DNA of 64,000 nt from Daphnia pulex. Taxonomy: Eukaryota > Arthropoda > Branchiopoda > Diplostraca > Daphniidae. The stretch is taken from the NCBI RefSeq assembly GCF_021134715.1, contig NC_060017.1, forward strand, positions 5,084,001-5,148,000, given 5' to 3'. Within the stretch, counting starts at the first letter, position 1, and the number at the start of each line of letters is the position of its first letter. The notes beneath the pieces are model-generated. The model saw only the letters and a program-made list of their open reading frames with translations. It did not search any database and had not been told where the DNA came from. Both the position numbers and the translations under genes were made by a program. This document shows, one piece after another, positions 1 through 11,919 of this stretch.

Positions 1-126
1 CGTGACACGGGAGTATAGGGTACTCGGGTCATAGGGTAGGGTCGCAAAAACGTAAGTACACCATCTCAAGAAATAACTTTTTTTCCCTCCAGCAATCAAC
101 TAAAGAATCAGACATGGAGATACACA

Positions 127-655
127 ATGTCTTCCCATGTAATCGGTGGAGAGACCGAAAAGGTTGTTCGGCAAGGAATGCATCAATTGGCCAAGGTAAA
201 TGACAAATCTCAATTAAACCGTTTAATAGTCGAGGAGATCTCGGTAAGATATCTAATCGATTGGCTCAGCTAAACTGATATGAAACGTATCGAAAACGGG
301 AAAATACCCCCCAAATTTAAGTACCTCCTTACAAAACGACTTTCACGTGGAATTTATCGTGACAATCTTTCGTTTGGTGAACACGATTCGCCTCTCAGTG
401 ACACTAAAGCAATCTGAGATGAACTTATGTATAATCTAATGTCATTACATAGGAAGATAACAACTCCAGCAGTCCTTCCTACTTTTGGGATGTACACTAA
501 CAGGGTAGTACTACTGCGAATATATTCTATTTATTCGCGAGGCACAATTTTGGAAATTGAAAATTTTATGGCGGAATCGATTCACCTATAAGGACACATC
601 CATTGCACCATCGGCCACCAGACGGGAAGAAATTGATATAGTCAGACTAAAAGGT
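127..655 (+). other. Two exon-like coding scraps, unrecognised
   Basis: An ATG at 127 opens 23 codons ending at 195 directly before a GTAAAT donor. A second open stretch (about 541-655) encodes a basic peptide containing WRNRFTYKD and ends before GTTTGT. Joined in phase they give about 64 codons before a stop in the next plausible exon (after the CAG near 800). I recognise no family. This may be a tiny gene or a remnant; the acceptor at 540 is weak. The rest of 1-1490 shows nothing convincing. Confidence 0.2.
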
Positions 656-1492
656 TTGTCTTTACATTATAAATTGTTGGTCTATCATCTCAATATACTC
701 TTGAACTTTATTTTAGGGTTATTTGTCGAAACGAAGAGTATAATATAGGATATTTCACAATTCAACGTAATTTTTTCAACAAGTTTTTGTTTCTACAGTT
801 TAAACTTGACGAACATGACGTAGGACAACGAAGACAAACACAACATTCTTATTAGATAGGCAGGTCATATTGCGTGATTTCAAAAGTTGAGTTTTTAGAA
901 TGAAGCTTTCAAGAATCTATGTCAGTTATTATTGAACCCTTCAGACCATTACAATATTTGTTGTTACTCTGCGACGTAGACAAGAAACGGATGTATACTG
1001 AAATGTTTGACTACACATTCGAGACCCACCAGTTTTATGCACCGCAATTTTAAAAGCTCTTTACCTCTTTTATTTTATCATTTACATACTAATATAACTT
1101 GACACACAGCGAGCTAAACGCATCTGAAACTAGGACAACTAGGTTTTTATCATCTACCGTCTTAACTAGCAGCTGTTCATGAAGACGACTTGATGTCATG
1201 TCATTTACGAGCCGAACTGGCAAGAAATGTAGGCCAATTACGCACTAACGCTGCAGAGGGAAATTTTGCAACCATACCAATCCTTAAAATACAAAACCAA
1301 TAATAAAACTCCAGTTGGCTGGGCCTATCTAGTTATTTTACTTAAATATTATTAGAGAACTTGTGTATGAAAAAAAATAATACAACCAGTTAAGATGTGA
1401 CTCCTATGTATATTGATTCTTGAAACTTTTACACTGCCAAGGAATTTCATCAGCAGACTAACATCTGTACAGTATTGGACAATTTTGGGGCT

Positions 1493-2210
1493 TTAGAAAT
1501 TTGGAGGTACTTTGACACCAGCCTGATCAGCTAAATACAAGAGTTCTTCACGGTTCAGTCTTGTCTTCTCTGTAGCCTTTTGGGCATCCTTGACAATCTT
1601 TCGTTCAGCTTCTTCTACTCTCCAAGCAGTTTCAGAGGCCTTCAGAGTGCTGTAACGATGGGATCCCCACATGATACCCAGCAACAGGGCTGACCAGCGA
1701 CCAAACTGTAAAAGATATAAAAAAGGAGTTTAAATACCAATCTGAAAATTCACTAAAATAATTTGACTAAGTAATTGTAAATTGTTTGGAACTTGGCAAT
1801 AAGGCAAACTAGACATTTGTTTGCCTCATAACACACAAAGCCTCCAATTTTTGTCGTCCCCAAGCGAAACTCTTTTAACCAGAAGTTGACGTTAAAGAGA
1901 ATTATATAGGGACACGAACTCATATACTTATTACTAACATGCAAAGGCAACAAGAATTCATCTTAACTATGGTATCACGCCGAACGTGTCGTACATTTTC
2001 AACCCTATTTTAGAAGCGTTGGCATGCAACATAGGGCTCTCTTAACTTAACATGAATTCTGTTTTTAACATGATACAATCTACAAAGAAAGTTCCAACTT
2101 AAAATTCACACATACGAACAATTTTTTTTCTACACATGAAATCTATAAGTGCTATAAGAGACAATTACCTTGATCAGGGGAGAGACTTGGACTGGAGCAA
2201 GAGCGGCCAT
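1493..2210 (-). CDS. ATP5ME: ATP synthase subunit e, mitochondrial
   Basis: This encodes the small inner-membrane e subunit of the mitochondrial F1Fo ATP synthase. The subunit sits in the peripheral membrane region and promotes dimerisation of the enzyme and cristae shape. There are two exons (2210-2169 and 1705-1493) giving 84 aa. The start MAALAPVQVSPLIK matches the family's N-terminal PPVQVSPLIK signature. It is followed by a short hydrophobic helix with the GxxxG-type motif GIMWG, known in this family for dimer contacts, then a charged helical tail with EEAERK. Length is normal for the family (about 70-90 aa). The start is fixed by the conserved N-terminus in a separate 14-codon exon. The identification is confident from sequence alone. 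Confidence 0.93.
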
Positions 2211-2910
2211 ATTTATTGTATTTTGACGGCCAACTGGGCTGAACGTTGTCGACGTTGTCACATTTGTTTGTTGCATTTGTAACTTTCCAAGTTGCCAGAA
2301 ATTTATTTAAATCTTGAAAAACATTTGACATGACATTCAAGTATTCAACTTGTAAAAAAATGAAAAACAAAAAATTAATTTGAATGCATAATACAAGGAG
2401 TTTCTTTAGTTGAATATTTAAAAACGTATATTTTACGTATATTCTGACAACATAGACAATGGCTCCGTTTTTGAATTTCTTTTTGGCCGAGAAAATCTTT
2501 TCGTGCTTTTAATAAAATAATTACGACATCAATGTTATTATTTTGTATTGATGTATTACTTCCAATTTCAAACCAATTATTTATTCAAGTTTAATAAAAA
2601 AAACTGTTTCTGACATCCGAAAATTTGTCAATGTCTTTCTTTAGAGACTTTTTTAAATTTCTGTTCCCCCGATCTCTGATCCCCCGATAGTGGACGCATT
2701 TGAAGAAGAATCCGGTTGACTTTTACTTGTTGAAACGCCTAATGAATCGACGAATAAATTATTTTCTTTCGCTTAATTGGTTTTATGGTTTCCATCACCT
2801 GGATAGGATTCCAGAATATTCTGTAACTTCTCCCACAAGTTCATCACTTTTTCTAGTTTTTGATACCCTAAAACAGAAATGGTTTAAAATTGAAACACGA
2901 CCAGAGGTGA
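2211..2910. other. Intergenic, AT-rich
   Basis: This lies between the 5' end of the ATP synthase e gene and the 3' end of the secreted Thr/Ser-rich gene. A possible further exon in reverse orientation near 2780-2870 (an acceptor TTTTAG followed by an open Lys/Glu-rich stretch) could not be joined in phase to the neighbouring gene, because either join meets a stop within a few codons. Confidence 0.3.
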
Positions 2911-4893
2911 CTATGAAATGCTTGTCGAATCGAAGGTTTTGAAAGGTGTTACTGAAACATTTTGTAAAATATCTGGTTTACGTTGGATTTTTTCAGTAAA
3001 ATCAGTAAACAATTTAACATTACTTTTTACTTCCTCCGCGTTCGAAAGTAGAAAGCGGGCATAGCGCGCAGCGATATTGTTTGATTTGGATCCGGGCACC
3101 AAGGAACCATCAAGTAAAACTTGAAAATTGCCCAAGTTTCTTTCACTTTTTCTAATTGTTTCTCTGAAAGGAAAATGAAACGGTATGTTCGTAAGTAACT
3201 ATAAGCACTGTCTGAAAACAAACATAGTATACTCCCAACGTTTTGTGAAATAAAAAAGATGTGAATACCTACCTCTATTGCTAAACCTTTTTATATAAGA
3301 TCTCGTACTCAAAGAAACAATAATGGCAAAATAGTAATAAAAACCTATAGACAAAATTTGCTTACCTGAGGAGTGCTCTAATATCTTTTAATCTCTTAAT
3401 TTGATCTTCAATACTTTTATCAAATGCGTTCGCAGGAAAACTTGGTGGAGTACTGGTTTCTATTGGAATAAATATTGGGTCAATTAGATCTATATTCCTT
3501 AAAAAGACAACAGCAGATTATTTAAAGATGGTTCATTTCGAATAATCAACATTGTTATAATAGTTTGTCTTAAGCACACACACGTTATTGTTAATTTTCC
3601 TATTAGAAGGAAGGATATTAACGCAAATTTCTTAAATAAATGTTGAGTTTGAATATCGCCATTGGCATGATTAGTATTTTTTGTGACGAATGAAGTCGTA
3701 TGAAAAGGAAAGTATTAATGTTCTGCTAGTTAAAGGTTAGTGTTTTACCAGTCGTGGTTTCTATTGGAATAGCCGATTCGGTAGTTAAAGTTATTTTCAT
3801 GTCATCAGTGATCGGAACGTCATCCATATCCGTTGTTTTTTCTTCTGAAGCCGGATTTTTTGCTGAAGGTACTACTGGGACCGCTTCAATTGAAAGATCG
3901 TCAAACAGAGTTCCGGCAGGCGGTTCAACAGCCACAAATGTCGTTTCCAGAACCGGAATAGTCGATTCGATAGGTACCGAAGTTAGTTCAGCAGCCGGAA
4001 TACTCACTTGTTTCGGGGCAACAGTTACAATCATTTCCAGAGCGTCCAGAGCTCCCGAGGAAAGATATACATTACTTATTGTAGAAATTGAGGTCAATGT
4101 TTCTCCATCTGCTCTTTCTGCTGGTTCTGACGACGGAATAATTTCACCGGCTGTAGTCGCTTCATTAATCGAATTTTTCAGTGTGTCGACAGTCGGTTGG
4201 TCGGTCAGAATTGACGTTTCCGCAGCCAGAGTTGTTGATTCCGTACTGGGATTCACTGCCCAGACTGTAAAAGTGGGATCACCTGTGGAAACCGAGAGCG
4301 TGCTGGGCACTTCTGTTGTTGTAGCGGTTTCTTCGGAAGTTGTTGTCAATTCAGCAATAGTTGTCATGGGTGCAGATGGAATTTCTGCGGCCGGAGTTAT
4401 TTCATCTGTAGACACATCAGCAGTTGGATTCGCTATCTCCGTGCTGATGGTAGAGACAGAATCAATCTAGCGGGGAAAAGGAGATAGCTATGCTTTACAC
4501 TTGTGTGTCTAGTCTGTCTATTATAAACACTATAGGCTACCTCTCGTTTTTGGCGGCTCAATCCAATCGACAGGTGCCTTAAAAAAATATTCAGTAATAA
4601 ATGAAATAAGACAAACATTCTAACGTCATACGTATCTCATAAGATTAAGGTTCCGTTTACTATTAAAATCTTTATAATAGTTAGAATAAAATGTACAATA
4701 CCGATTCTTTGGATGTTCCCCTAATGTCTGAATGACGAATTTCAGTTTGTCAAATTCAATTTTAGAAGCGGATGCGATCGCAAAAAGCGATATGAAAAAA
4801 ACGAGCTGTAAATAAAATAGGATTAGTTTTCACACTGTCTCTAAAAATGTAGGAACAAACATTTGCTGGATATATAATTACCAAAAGCTTCAT
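2911..4893 (-). CDS. Secreted Thr/Ser-rich (mucin-like) protein
   Basis: There are six exons: 4893-4882, 4805-4702, 4577-4541, 4466-3749, 3459-3366 and 3163-2911. All junctions are in phase, giving about 405 aa. The first residues (MKLLLVFFISLFAIASA) form a clear signal peptide. A furin-like RQKR site follows near residue 49. Residues about 52-290 come from one large exon and are extremely rich in Thr, Ser, Glu, Pro and Val, with degenerate repeats of the type TTTE, ESTIP and AAE. This is a composition typical of O-glycosylated mucin-like spacers. The C-terminal about 115 residues are of ordinary composition, with Lys/Arg/Asp-rich helical stretches. I recognise no catalytic domain and the product is probably extracellular. 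The 3' end is less certain: a stop at 2911 closes the frame, but alternative splicing into 2780-2870 cannot be excluded. No homolog name is offered. Confidence 0.7.
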
Positions 4894-6010
4894 TTTTTGG
4901 GGCTCTGTAGATCTACAGTTGGTTGTCACAACACAAGTAAAAAATTAGCAGTGTTTATTGGACAAAGTTTGAATTGCAAATGGTCTTCAATAGTAGTGGT
5001 AGTGGATGCTGCCTTTATTTCGATGCTTACTCACTTTAGGTGGATTTGGTAGCCTTGTTTATGACATCATCTTGAACGCTATTAAAGATTCTTTTGGGTT
5101 TATTAGAGATTAAATGTCGAGTCAACTTTATTGGTCATGCAACTATCACCGAGCTTACACATCACGTGAAGAAATGCAAATTGAGCCGAGTAGTGTCAAA
5201 CAAGACACTTTTGTTTGACTTCCGTGACGAATATCGAGGCACGAAGTCACGATCGAGTAATCCAAATAAGCCAATTTTTTGGGGATATGTGTTCCAAAAG
5301 TCTGCTATACGAGCCGTGATTGAAAAAAATTTATAAAGTCACGTTATTTTATTCAAAGAAGTTTCTAAATTCGGACAATTACAAAAATTATTAATAAAAA
5401 ATTGTTTTGAATCATTGTTTCACCCAACGATGGGAAGATCGACCTTTTTGAAATTTATCGTCATATTCAAATTACCCGCTATACAAAATGGCCTTCAGCT
5501 GATTGGCGTATTGCAAAAGTGAGGTAAAGTGAGTCGCTCGCCATTCATTATTCCATTGAATTCTTTCATTGATTATAATTTAATGCACTGCATATCACAA
5601 AATCCGGGCGTAGCGGCCAAATTTGACGGTGGCCTCTTCCGTTTTCGGCTACATCAGCGCCGATTGGTTTTCACGTTCTCTCTTTTATTGCTAGAAACAA
5701 TAAGTATGAACTTGGGCGCATTTATTTAAATAACTTAGTGTACACTGTTCAGAGATGTTTTCAATTGATTTTGAAAACAATCAACGAGACTACAATTCTA
5801 GTTTGAATCACGGCCTTCCCCCGCTCAGAAGAGATTGACATTTCTACCGCTAGGTGACAGTGGCTGCTGTTCTTGTAATCCTGTTTGCGATCAAAACGAT
5901 GAAAACATCGTCTGCAAGTACAACTGTTCCTTTCTGTTTTCACGTCTCGTTTAGGTTTAGTTCCGTTCATGACATGGCACAGTTGGTTTGTTATCTGTGT
6001 TGTTCTGTAG
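4894..6010. other. Intergenic, no gene seen
   Basis: This is the upstream side of the secreted Thr/Ser-rich gene. Short open frames occur on both strands but none has a recognisable product or convincing splice structure. Confidence 0.4.
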
Positions 6011-7450
6011 ATTGAGTTAGGTGTTAAACTTAGGGAACCAATTCTTCAGACCCTGAAAGATGTTAACTTCACGAAAATGTCACCCGTTCAAGTAGGCCTA
6101 CTAGTTGTTTCATATTGAAAATTAAAAATTGGGGATTTAATTAAGACTTTTTTTTTAGGCTGCATGTATTTTTAGCTGTTGCTGCTAAAGAAAGATTGTT
6201 GGCTGAAGCAGTCATAGGCTCAGTCAAAACATTACCATTTATCATTCCCATTTTAGAAATTTTGCTGGCATGGTCTGCTCCACTTAAAAAACATAAAATC
6301 GGTGCCAATATACCCTACAAGAGAATAAGTGTCACAAATTCATGATTTTTTTACAAAGTTTCTTATTAAACTGCCCTAGTTTACCCTCCTTCAAATGATC
6401 AGAAGTGCCCATACTGTTGAATGAGATATAAAGGTTTTTATCAACCATGGAGCCCATCTTATTTAACACTAGACCTGGATGCTTTTCATGGATCTTCTTA
6501 TTCAGCAGGGTGACGGTGACCATATCAACCTACCTGGAGGATTAAAGTCATTGGTATTTGTTATTACTTAAATTTTTATCTTGATTTTATGTTTTCAGGA
6601 AATTCTTATCTAGTATGAAGCAGATGGTTGAAAGGGACCAAAAATTAGCTGTTTTAAAAACTTTGATGAAAACTAAAGCTCCCGTCCAATTCATGGGTTT
6701 CATGTTCACTTGTGCAGCGGTTGAATATTTTTCACTCATTTTCAAACAGTGTAAGATGAAAAACTACATGTAATTTCAAAAATTTTAGTAACACCTGATT
6801 GTATGTAAGCAGTTTTTTGCCTTTTTGGTGTTGAGTATTCACGAAAAACGGAAAAGACTGCCCGCATCGGTAATCGGTGAACAACACTATTAGCCTTACT
6901 CCAACGAAAGAGCCTTACGTTCACTTCATTGAAAAACATCAACGAAAAGGTAACAGAAAAATCTATAGCCCCAAGAAGCCTATCCAGCTGACTTGGTCTG
7001 TTGCCCTTTTTTTCAAAAATATCGATGGCCGACAAGTTAGATTTAACCCGAGTAATTGTATAAGTAACTTTGTTTGAACTTACCTGCAATTTACCCATGC
7101 AAGGAATCTAATAACTATGTCAGGACCCTAGAATCGATTATGAAGTTGTCCGTACATTATTTTCAGGTGAGGTTAACACAAATGGCAGCAGCAAAACGAT
7201 CGCTCTTCATTACATCATGGACAAGGCCACTAGAGCGTTTGTTTCTAACATACAATCTAACGTCAAACACGAATATTCTGTTCTATTTCGAGTCAAAGGT
7301 ACTTTATTTACGGTGTGCCACGATTTGATTAATTTTCAATACGTTTTATTGATTTTGTTGACTCGTGTCACTCCAGATTTAGATTTCGGTCGTTTGGCCG
7401 CGGGTTTCGGTCTCCTTACGCTCCCGAAAATGCCCGAACTCGAGAATTGA
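6011..7450 (+). pseudogene. Decayed DDX55/Spb4-type DEAD-box RNA helicase
   Basis: Four separated pieces resemble successive parts of the DDX55/Spb4 ribosome-biogenesis helicase. About 6011-6092 resembles the Q-motif region (ILQTLKDVNFTKMSPVQ). About 6160-6320 is motif I and downstream, where the family's GSGKT reads GSVKT and is followed by FIIPILEILL. About 6600-6752 is the start of the second RecA domain (FTCAAVEYF in place of the usual STCACVEYY-like motif). About 7217-7448 is the family-specific C-terminal segment (FGLLTLPKMPEL). An in-phase intron of about 80 nt (7299-7377, GTACTT...CCAG) is still present in the last piece, so this is a DNA-level duplicate and not a retrocopy. Motif II (DEAD) and the HRxGR box are absent and frames are broken between pieces. 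I infer a dead gene copy. The functional parent is not in the window. Confidence 0.7.
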
Positions 7451-8380
7451 ATGACGGGATTTCTTTCAGCCGATGAATATTGATCTCTACTTTATCACTT
7501 ACAAGTAATTGATTCAGTTCTTAGGATTTATCACGATTTTTCACCTAGTATTTATTTATTTTTTCTTGGTCGAAATTCACAATGACTATTGGGATAAGGC
7601 TCGAGAAAACAATTGACAAGAGAAATTAACCATCTACTGCGAGACGGGAGTTAACGAGGAAGCCATTGGCTCATTACTGTAACCATTAACTTGAATCTGT
7701 AATAACTTTAGAATGCATCACATGTTCACATCACCATCTGTGCAAATATTTTAAAACAGGATGTTGAACCTGGCAAACGCGACAAGAAATGATGCAGCAC
7801 ACTTCAGTTTCATTCAATCCAAGAGGTCACACTATTTTACATTAATCATTATTGTTTAATTATCTATATCTATATTAGTTATCGTTTTAAAGATCTGATC
7901 ATAATCCCAGATTTACTAACCCTCTGAATGAATGATTATCAACAGGCAATGAGAAAGCAGTTATGCCAAAGGCAAAAAATCTTCATGCATCAACATGACC
8001 AGTGAGAGTCAAGTGACAATGTTGAGTTGGTGCTTCTTCTTCAGGATGACATCAAGACAAGACGTGGTATAACTTAACCTAACCTAACTTTCCATTTCAG
8101 CACTACTTAATCAAGGTTTTTCTGACTCTTTAAAGTCTATCTTTTAGGCTATTGTAAAGTATTTAATTAGAAGTACACATAATCATGGGTAGTTTAGTTT
8201 ACTAAATTGATCCACCGATGCAGATATTGAAACCTTTTTTCAGTTCCAGACTAAATAAAATTTGTCTATTCAGGAAATATTAGTCATCGTGCCCGTTAAT
8301 ATGGTGCCCTTGCCAGTAATAGTAAAGCAGGGGGGGGGGACAACCGGAACAGTAACAGCGGCGAGATTCTCAAAAGTGAC
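7451..8380. other. Intergenic, no gene seen
   Basis: This is an AT-rich stretch after the helicase remnant. A short G-run lies near 8331-8339. No open frame with recognisable content was found. Confidence 0.4.
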
Positions 8381-9030
8381 CAGTTTGACAATTTGAAAGC
8401 AGCTGCTGAATGGTCCTGGGATCACGAATTTATTCGCCCATTTGTCGCAGTGTTGTTGGAGCAATTATTTGTTTGGCCGTCGGTCATGTGGGATCGCTTC
8501 GAACTCAAACATCACCGCAATGAACCGAGACTAGGACGCTATTTGGTAGACGCAAGGGACAAAAGATATCCTACCGGGTAAGATTCCATTAGAACTATTT
8601 GTGACTCAAATGTATTCAGTTGCGTTGGGTTTTACAGGAGATCGAGTCTTTTCTCAGTGTGATCCTAGTTCGCCCCCAGTCAATCCCGTTGAACAAATTG
8701 CGTCGCAGATGGGAACTTCTTTTAGTTATTCCATGGAAATTGGTGGGTACAAATGCTATCTTTCTTGAAACTTGAAAATTTGAATCTGACGTATTTGTAT
8801 TGATATTTGTTAATAACGTGAATTTATATGTGTTCTGCTCTTCGTCTTTACTTTTTTTAGGGGGACCATTGAGTCGCATTTCCGAAAGCGTCAGCCAGTT
8901 GGTGTTGGCACAGCCGAAGCCAATGTAGCTAATGGGCACAAGTAACAATGGTTACATGGCCGCTGGAGAAAGTCTGATTGACGGCGGTGTTGCGTCCATG
9001 GCCAGTTTTAGTGATGAAAAGCTGCCGTAA
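8381..9030 (+). pseudogene. Exon-like remnants of an unrecognised gene
   Basis: Three adjoining stretches look protein-coding in bias. About 8390-8579 encodes a Trp/Arg/His-rich segment (including WDRFELKHHRNEPRLGRYL) and ends at a GTAAGA donor. About 8637-8740 follows an acceptor-like CAG and reads VFSQCDPSSPP ... FSYSMEIGG. About 8860-9030 follows TTTTTTAG and reads LSRISESVSQLVLAQP, with a later frame containing MAAGESLIDGG. The third stretch needs a frame change near 8930-8945. I do not recognise the family. It could be a decayed copy of a real gene, like the helicase remnant just upstream, or a rapidly evolving gene with an unusual intron. Confidence 0.35.
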
Positions 9031-9417
9031 TTGAATCCCCCTTTGTTAAGTTTTCACCGTAATTATAAAATATTTCGTTTTTAATACGAAACAAAAGGTC
9101 TCATACGTCATACCGGTCTGTTACAGCGCTCGAGTACAACAGCGTTCAAGGTTGTCACACGTCTTACGATGATAGTTGATCTGGCGTCCCCTTTTCAACA
9201 ACACGTGATATATCAGCTTGACATTTCAATATCTCAAATTCAAACTGAAATATGACCTTCCGTTTCTTGCAGCTGACAGGCCAGCAGATAGCTGTAATGC
9301 AAATTTGCCAAACTCTTCGTTATGCTGACTGAAATTGTCTCTGTTATCCATCAGTTCCTTAGTCTACTGTCCAGTACGGAATACGAAATCGCATTACAAC
9401 TGTAAATTGAATTAGGT

Positions 9418-11470
9418 TTGGAAGATAAAATTGTTGATAAACACATTTTTTTCTCCATTTTAGGGTTATTGGTTTGGAACCGGAAGAATGTTGTTTTCAA
9501 AACTGAAAAAGATCATCGAAGTACTCTTCGTCAACAGCAATTTGTTATTGCCAACAAACAGTGCATGAAGAGTTCATCCCCTAACCGCTATTTCATGTTC
9601 CGTGACACGCGGGATGCGAATTACTTGAAATCTAAACTCAGGCAAAGGAGCAACCCGGAAGCGGCTCACCTCTGGAAGTTGAATGTTGAGCGAAGATGAG
9701 TACTCTATAAAGTTCAAATGAATTTTATTTAAATCTTAAACGTGTCATCTAATTTAATGTAAATTCTAGTTTAACAATCGTCACAGATAATGTTGCAGTA
9801 GAATATTTTAGTTTATTATTTGAATTGATATAATGTAGGTATGATAAAATTTTTTTTTTCATACAACATTTCCAATGAGATTAATTTTATTTTTGTTATA
9901 GGTTCACGTTTAGCGTTGATGTTGCTGTCAAATGTGGCATGTTGTTGCAGCCTTAGGTGGTGCTGCAAAAACAGTGCAGGACGAATTCAACTCGTGATTG
10001 CTGTTTCATGTGCGCCGTCACGCAGGGTACGAATTAGGGAATTACTTGTAATCTAAAATTGAGCGAAAATTGTGAACGAGAGTAGCAACGCGGAAGCGGC
10101 TCACTTCTGGGAGACGTTGAACGATGATGAAATGGAAGTGAAATGCAGTCCGTTCCGTTTCCGTTCCTGCCAAAAATCAGTCGCTATGCTTAGAGCCTGA
10201 TTAAAGTGTTGACGAATCTGGTCAATCATTCCACCCATCAAATTGGCATAAGTAAAATCAACTATTTTTTGTTTAATGATGGCTGAGATACTGAGAGGAC
10301 ATCTGGTGGCCAGGTCTGGAGTTGTTGGGCGTAGTCTAGCTGTTTACCGTTTAGCCCCTACCTTCTTCTTGGTTTTTCGTTAGAGTTCTGATGGAAGAGA
10401 CGCCATTTTCCTTTGTTTGGGGTTGTGATGTTAGAATTTGTGATAGGTTTTAGTTAGTTCGGGTTGGCGGTTGGTGATCTTGCTATTATTCTTGGTATTG
10501 ATTCGATTAAATTGTCGTGCAGTGAAACTGCCCTGAAAGCTGCCTGAATGTGTTAAATGTAATTTTTTATCTGTAGATGAATTTTGATGCTTAAGACTTG
10601 GAAACATGCTGTCCACCACATCCAGAAGCTGAGTAACATTTTACATGTGGATGTGGAAAGTTCTGAATGGTAAAATCATTGATTAAACTGATTGAAATTT
10701 TGATCATGACATTTGTAATGTTTGATTGCAGGCATCTTTTAAGGTCCATCTTTTAATACAAGGAGCTTCCACCAACCAGTCTAGGACTTGCATCTAATTG
10801 TGCAGGTTTCGTGGAGTTCTCATTTACCTTTGCTGTGAACATCATGAACACATACACTATTTGAAGGTGACAATCTTATCCAGTTTAGATTTTACAATTA
10901 AAATGTGATCAAACTTTGCATCCATTGGTTAGTTTTAACATTTTGGGATTTCGTCAAGTCGACAGCTATTTCCTTCAGTCATGTGTTCTGTTGTGGATTT
11001 TTAAAGGGGAGTTTGTTGTAAGCAAGAAAGGCAGATACTGAAAAAGGTTTTGTTTATTTGTTTCACTGTAGAGTATTCTTCAAAGTTTTGCATTTAAATC
11101 TTAAATGAGTCATCTAGTTTCATGTAAATTTGAGTTTCAATGTTAGGTATAATATAATGTTGCCAAATAATATTTGGGTTGAATATTTAAGTGATATAAT
11201 GTAGCATATTATTTTTAGTTTCGTACAGGATTTCCAATGATGCTGAAGATTATTTTTACTTTGGTTATAGGTTCATGTTTACGGAGCAGTGGTGTTGCTG
11301 TCCAATGTGGTGTGTTGTTGCAGCCTATGGTGGTGAAAGATATCTGCATCAAGTTGCTGTTCCTTGTGCATCCAAGGTGCTGGTTTTGTTCTACAGAAGT
11401 GACATCCAATATTGTGTTTAATTGCTATTTGTGCCTTTGCAGTTTTATCTTTATATATTGAGAAGGAACA
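9418..11470 (+). repeat. Locally multiplied, diverging AT-rich unit
   Basis: Several blocks recur in direct orientation. About 9600-9700 (ACGCGGGATGCGAATTACTT ... GGAAGCGGCTCACCTCTGG) recurs at about 10016-10115. About 9700-9970, including GATATAATGTAG and a TTATAGGTTCACGTTTA block, recurs at about 11060-11340 with the equivalent TTATAGGTTCATGTTTA. The first copy keeps a 93-codon open frame (9418-9699); the frame of the later copy is interrupted. The frame resembles no family I know. The pattern is that of segmental tandem duplication followed by decay. Confidence 0.6.
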
Positions 11471-11919
11471 AAAAAAAATTATTACGGGGAGGTTTATGTC
11501 AAACAAATAATAAACATGTCCGGGATGGGGGAATGAGGAGGAAGTTGGAGTGGGGTATTTGATTATGATTTACTAAAAGAAGTGAGGTATATTTTTAATG
11601 AATATGCAATACTTGGTGATAAAATCTGTTGTTAACCTATACCTTCTCGTCAACCTATACCTTCCCTACTTCCACTTACACATCCATTCCTCAAACCCCA
11701 TAAGCATCAACATCAAATCCCACATCCACTCACATCCATTCCTAAAACCCCACAATCTCCAACAACAAATTCACACAATAGTTGTATATCTATAATCATG
11801 TTTATATGTAAATAAATAAAATGCCTTGTATATAATATGTGTAAACTATATTTATTCTGGAACATTTGCAAAATAAACAATTCATTAAACAGAGCGTCCG
11901 GTTCAAGACTATTTTTTTT
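11470..11919. other. Short imperfect tandem repeats, AT-rich
   Basis: Small direct repeats occur here: CACATCCATTCCT followed by an A/C-rich tail is present near 11679 and again near 11728, and AACCTATACCTTC occurs twice near 11635-11665. No gene was seen. Confidence 0.45.

Noticed and set aside
3754-4470. 238-codon open frame on the plus strand inside the mucin-like gene
   Set aside because: It is the mirror of a low-complexity Thr/Ser coding exon. The reverse strand has the signal peptide, spliced exons and consistent phases.
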